Assembly: GCA_020054055.1 (NCBI GenBank)
Contig: JAGVLZ010000140.1
Coordinates: forward strand, 1-8,172
DNA length: 8,172 nt
Origin: Phycisphaerales bacterium
Lineage (GTDB): Bacteria; Planctomycetota; Phycisphaerae; Phycisphaerales; UBA1924
Direction: 5' to 3'
This document shows positions 5,834 through 8,172 of the stretch, piece by piece (positions within the stretch are counted from its first letter, which is position 1; each line of letters opens with the position of its first letter). The notes beneath the pieces are model-generated. The model searched no databases. It had not been told where the DNA came from and saw only the letters and a list, made by a program, of their open reading frames with translations. A program made the translations under genes and the position numbers.

Positions 5834-6613
5834 GTGGGCCGAGGCTTCACGGTCATCGAACTGGTCGTCGCGATCGCTCTTTCCGCGATCGTGGTGATGA
5901 GCGCGATGAGCGTGATGTTCTTTCTGACATCGAGCGAGGAGCGCCTGTCGAAGCGGTTCGACGATCAGGAAGCGTTGATCGTGACGCAGACGGTGGTTCG
6001 GCGGGCGATGGGGTCGTTGATCGCGGCGAAGCCCCAGGAACCCGGCCCGCGCGGGGGCGCGGGCACGGTTCGTGGGGCCGGTGAGGAATCGGGGATGGAA
6101 GCGGAGGGGGAAGCGCCCGCGGATGACCTGACGGACCTGATCGTATCGGTGACGGGGGATGCGGCGCTCGCGGAGGCGCTGACGGCGGCGTCCGATCGGC
6201 CGAACTTCGAGTTGTATTTCGATGAAGTCGGCGGGATGGTTGTGCCGGCGCTCGAGGTGAAGGTGATGGAATCGCCGGTGCCGCCGCCTTCGGATGCGTG
6301 GGAGGCGTCGGAGGTGCTTGGGGTCGAGCAGTTTCTCCCGGTGCGGGGCGTGTTCGAGACGCTCGTGCTCGATGACGGGCTGGCGCTGCAATGGCGTCCG
6401 GTCAATCCCCCCGCGGCGCCGACGCTGCTGATCCGCGGTCTCGCGGCGATCGAGTGGTATTGCCTGCCTCACAAGGAAGATTGGGTGGATGTGTACGCGG
6501 CGTACCTTCAGCGGTCATTCCCCGCGGGGGTGCGCCTGGTGATGTGGACGAACAACGGGACGCATGTGGACTGGTTCTTCGACACCGCGACGACCACACC
6601 GGAGGGGTTATGA
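5834..6613 (+). CDS. gspJ: GspJ-like minor pseudopilin
   Basis: This is a probable pseudopilus tip subunit of 259 residues. It starts at GTG with a minimal leader, Met-Gly-Arg-Gly, and cleavage would precede Phe5, giving FTVIELVVAIALSAIVVMSA with Glu at mature position 5 (Glu9). The C-terminal region (about 202-250) carries the GspJ-type pattern: LAAIEWYCLPHKEDWVDVY, then FPAGVRLVMWTNNG and a closing aromatic strand, equivalent to the family's W...W...lP.av block. Residues 66-98 form a Gly/Glu/Pro-rich low-complexity insert not expected in GspJ. It is in the same reading frame as the upstream gspI-like gene, separated only by the stop and one codon (TGA GGC GTG). It overlaps the gspK-like gene by ATGA (6610-6613). 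Length is slightly above typical GspJ, explained by the insert. Confidence 0.8.
   Translation: MGRGFTVIELVVAIALSAIVVMSAMSVMFFLTSSEERLSKRFDDQEALIVTQTVVRRAMGSLIAAKPQEPGPRGGAGTVRGAGEESGMEAEGEAPADDLTDLIVSVTGDAALAEALTAASDRPNFELYFDEVGGMVVPALEVKVMESPVPPPSDAWEASEVLGVEQFLPVRGVFETLVLDDGLALQWRPVNPPAAPTLLIRGLAAIEWYCLPHKEDWVDVYAAYLQRSFPAGVRLVMWTNNGTHVDWFFDTATTTPEGL
6601..6605 (+). promoter_or_regulatory. Ribosome binding site of the gspK-like gene
   Basis: GGAGG lies four bases before ATG 6610, inside the end of the gspJ-like gene. It identifies ATG 6610 as the start even though the same frame is open further upstream (from 6391). Confidence 0.7.
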
Positions 6614-7431
6614 GGAACCCCCCCTTGCGAAGGCATGTGCGGCGCGGGTTCGCGTTCGTGCTGGTGCTGATGCTGCTGGTGGTGTGCGGGATTCTGGTCG
6701 GTGCGTCGTTGCAGCGGGCATCGGTTTCTTCGATGCTCGCGACGAAGCAGGCGGAGGGGTACCGAAAGCACCACGAGATGCTGGGCATCCGCGATTACGG
6801 ACGGTCGTGGCTCCAGAAGCCCGAGAACAAGCCGGACCAGTTGGCCGCGTACGCCGAATCGGGCGAGGTGGCGCACCGCTTCGTGCTCGACAGCAACGTG
6901 GTGATTCTTATTTCAGTGCGCGACGGGCAGGGGACGGTGCTTCGGAGCCTGGCGAACGTGACGAGCGCGGAGACGCGGCGCTGGCTCGTCGAGGTGCTGT
7001 CGAGGGTGCCGCTGGAGCGCACCGATCTCACGAGACGGTCCGGCCCGCCGCAGGTCAGCCTCCGCTCGGCGTCGGATGAGGTGCTGGATGCGTTGGCGGG
7101 TTTTGACGACAAGGTGTCGGCGGGGCTGCGCGAGGCTCGCGACAAGAGGGCGTCGAATCCGACGGAACTGCAGCAGGCGTTGCAGCGGCGCAACGTCGAG
7201 GACCTGGTGGCCCAGGCGGTGAGTCAATACCTGACTTTCGAGCCTTCTTTGTGGCGGCTCAACGTTGAAGTTGTGTACCCGGACCATGTGAACCGGTATA
7301 CGCTGCTGGCCGAGAAGCGGAACAACATGACGCAACTCCACGAATGGAGGCCGGTGGGGGACTCGGAGGCGGAGCGGCTGTTCGGGGAGGCGATGAGCCG
7401 GACGCGGGGTGGGGTCTCCGGGCAGTTTTGA
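6610..7431 (+). CDS. gspK: GspK-like minor pseudopilin
   Basis: GspK caps the pseudopilus tip together with GspI and GspJ. The frame stays open upstream to 6391, but ATG 6610 is chosen because it has a Shine-Dalgarno sequence, overlaps the gspJ stop as ATGA, and places a prepilin-type signal at the N-terminus. The protein is then 273 residues, somewhat shorter than classical GspK. A basic leader ends RRG, followed by FAFVLVLMLLVVCGILVGAS. The mature position 5 is Leu18 rather than Glu, the known exception in GspK. Residues 148-195 (VSLRSASDEVLDALAGFDD..., then LREARDKR and ELQQAL) match the helix-hairpin-helix-like GspK segment that normally begins with a NxNxA-type motif. A C-terminal strand region (WRLNVEVVY, then RYTLLAEKR) completes the fold. 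The tail is Gly-rich and ends six bases before the next gene. Confidence 0.8.
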   Translation: MRNPPLRRHVRRGFAFVLVLMLLVVCGILVGASLQRASVSSMLATKQAEGYRKHHEMLGIRDYGRSWLQKPENKPDQLAAYAESGEVAHRFVLDSNVVILISVRDGQGTVLRSLANVTSAETRRWLVEVLSRVPLERTDLTRRSGPPQVSLRSASDEVLDALAGFDDKVSAGLREARDKRASNPTELQQALQRRNVEDLVAQAVSQYLTFEPSLWRLNVEVVYPDHVNRYTLLAEKRNNMTQLHEWRPVGDSEAERLFGEAMSRTRGGVSGQF

Positions 7432-7437
7432 CCGAAG

Positions 7438-8043
7438 ATGCAGTACGACATGACCGGCGGAAGCAGCCCCATCACGAGCAAAGGCCCCCTGGTGCCCATC
7501 CTGACGATGGCGGCGGCGGGTCTGTGCGCGCTGGTGTGGATCGTGCCCCTGCCGATGCTGAAGGCTCCGGTTGCTCCGAAGCCGCCCCCCGCCCGGCCGG
7601 TGGAGGCGCCGAAGACTGAGAGTTCGGCGCCTCTGGTGAAGGCGGAGGAATGGGAGCCGTTGGTCGAGCCGCTGGATTCGCTGCGTGAGAAGGCGGTCGA
7701 GCCTGCGGTGGCGGATACAAGTGCGACGGAGGTTCCGGTGGCGCCGACCCAGGAGGTGCCGCGGATGCCGCCCTTGGCGTGGCAGTTCAAGGGGACGATC
7801 GACGGGCCGGGCAGCCGGGCGGCGCTCGTGATGCTCAGCGATGGTCGTTCGCGTTTCGTGTTCGTGGGTCAGGAGTTGGAGGATCAGTCGAACCCGGGTG
7901 GGCCGATGGTGGTGATCCGCGAGATCGCGGTTGATTTCATGCTCGTGGCTCGCGGCGATGTCGAAGAGCGTCTTCCCCTCCAGAAGTCCGAACTGGCGAT
8001 GCCATTTGAAGGACGGATGTCGACCGTCGGGATGGGGAGGTGA
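7438..8043 (+). CDS. gspC: GspC-like inner-membrane coupling protein (HR domain, no PDZ)
   Basis: This is probably the protein that bridges the inner-membrane T2SS platform and the periplasmic N domains of GspD. It has 201 residues: a short cytoplasmic N-terminus, one membrane segment (about 18-40, ILTMAAAGLCALVWIVPLP), a long Pro/Ala/Glu-rich periplasmic linker (about 42-110), and a small beta domain (about 112-182). That domain reads LAWQFKGTIDG, then SRAALVMLSDGRSRFVFVGQEL and MVVIREIAVDFMLVARGDVEERLPL, the order of strands expected for a GspC HR or PilP-type domain (L.G......A.v......y.vGq.l....v..I....v.l...g....l.l). No PDZ or coiled coil follows, unlike classical GspC. The start is bounded by the in-frame gspK stop six bases upstream; the ribosome binding site is weak, so coupling to gspK is likely. 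The assignment rests on architecture and position, and a PilP-like label would be equally fair. Confidence 0.62.
   Translation: MQYDMTGGSSPITSKGPLVPILTMAAAGLCALVWIVPLPMLKAPVAPKPPPARPVEAPKTESSAPLVKAEEWEPLVEPLDSLREKAVEPAVADTSATEVPVAPTQEVPRMPPLAWQFKGTIDGPGSRAALVMLSDGRSRFVFVGQELEDQSNPGGPMVVIREIAVDFMLVARGDVEERLPLQKSELAMPFEGRMSTVGMGR
8036..8040 (+). promoter_or_regulatory. Ribosome binding site of the last, truncated gene
   Basis: GGAGG sits at the very end of the gspC-like gene, eight bases before GTG 8049. It is the main support for a gene starting there. Confidence 0.55.
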
Positions 8044-8048
8044 CGCCG

Positions 8049-8172
8049 GTGCCCATCGCGTGTCATATCCAGTCTGATCTGAGCAAGGCTCGCCTCATCG
8101 GCGATGTCGCGGCGTCGTGGTCGGCGGTGCCGCAACTGGGCGACCAGTCGCCGGATGTCGAGGCGCTCCAGA
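8049..8172 (+). CDS. Unrecognised protein, 3'-partial, downstream of gspC
   Basis: An open frame starts at GTG 8049 and runs 41 codons to the window edge without a stop. It begins Met-Pro-Ile-Ala-Cys-His-Ile-Gln and continues with SDLSKARLIGDVAASWSAV. It has a well-placed Shine-Dalgarno sequence and only five bases separate it from the gspC-like stop, so it probably belongs to the same operon. There is no signal peptide or membrane segment in the visible part, and the fragment does not match a motif I recognise. Its position would allow a T2SS accessory component such as a GspL- or GspM-like protein or an unrelated cytosolic protein, but the sequence does not decide this. Confidence 0.5.
   Translation, partial: MPIACHIQSDLSKARLIGDVAASWSAVPQLGDQSPDVEALQ

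Noticed and set aside
5102..6472. Long open frame of 456 codons on the minus strand opposite gspG to gspJ
   Set aside because: It is extremely Arg/His-rich with no recognisable fold and runs antisense across three well-supported pseudopilin genes.
6391..6609. N-terminal extension of the gspK-like gene back to an ATG at 6391
   Set aside because: The extension overlaps the conserved end of gspJ, has no pilin-like character and would bury the prepilin signal; ATG 6610 has a Shine-Dalgarno sequence and an ATGA overlap.

Overview
This window is a stretch of a bacterial chromosome carrying most of a type II secretion system (T2SS, general secretory pathway) gene cluster. All genes lie on the + strand and are tightly packed. 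The DNA is very GC-rich, with codon third positions dominated by G and C. The lineage cannot be proven from the window. The divergent Gsp proteins, the reordered cluster and the simple-sequence inverted repeats between genes would fit a planctomycete-like bacterium (perhaps class Phycisphaerae). That is an impression, not a result.

Layout, left to right: the 3' part of gspD (outer-membrane secretin, 1-1462); a 206-base spacer holding short CACGGAG/CACGGAT-type repeats and a long imperfect inverted repeat; gspE (secretion ATPase, 1669-3378); a 152-base spacer built around a perfect 24-bp inverted repeat of tandem GGACAGT units; gspF (inner-membrane platform, 3531-4724); a 69-base spacer with a hairpin; gspG (major pseudopilin, 4794-5210); then a chain of overlapping or nearly abutting genes for gspI-like, gspJ-like and gspK-like minor pseudopilins (5207-7431), a gspC-like inner-membrane coupling protein (7438-8043), and the first 41 codons of an unrecognised gene (8049 onward) that runs off the window.

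Together these encode a recognisable machine. GspE hydrolyses ATP at the cytoplasmic face of the GspF platform and so drives assembly of a periplasmic pseudopilus. GspG forms its shaft, and the GspI, GspJ and GspK type proteins form the tip. Folded periplasmic cargo is pushed through the GspD channel, and the GspC-like protein would connect the inner-membrane assembly to GspD. No gspH, gspL, gspM, gspN or prepilin peptidase gspO is visible here. The pseudopilin genes are translationally coupled (ATGA overlaps, Shine-Dalgarno sequences embedded in upstream gene ends), while gspD/gspE and gspE/gspF are separated by repeat-rich spacers.

I see no tRNA, rRNA, CRISPR array, transposase or phage gene. 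The most unusual points are the two repeat spacers inside the cluster, the compact zinc-binding motif of GspE made of two exact DnaJ-type CxxCxGxG units, and the position of gspC after gspK.
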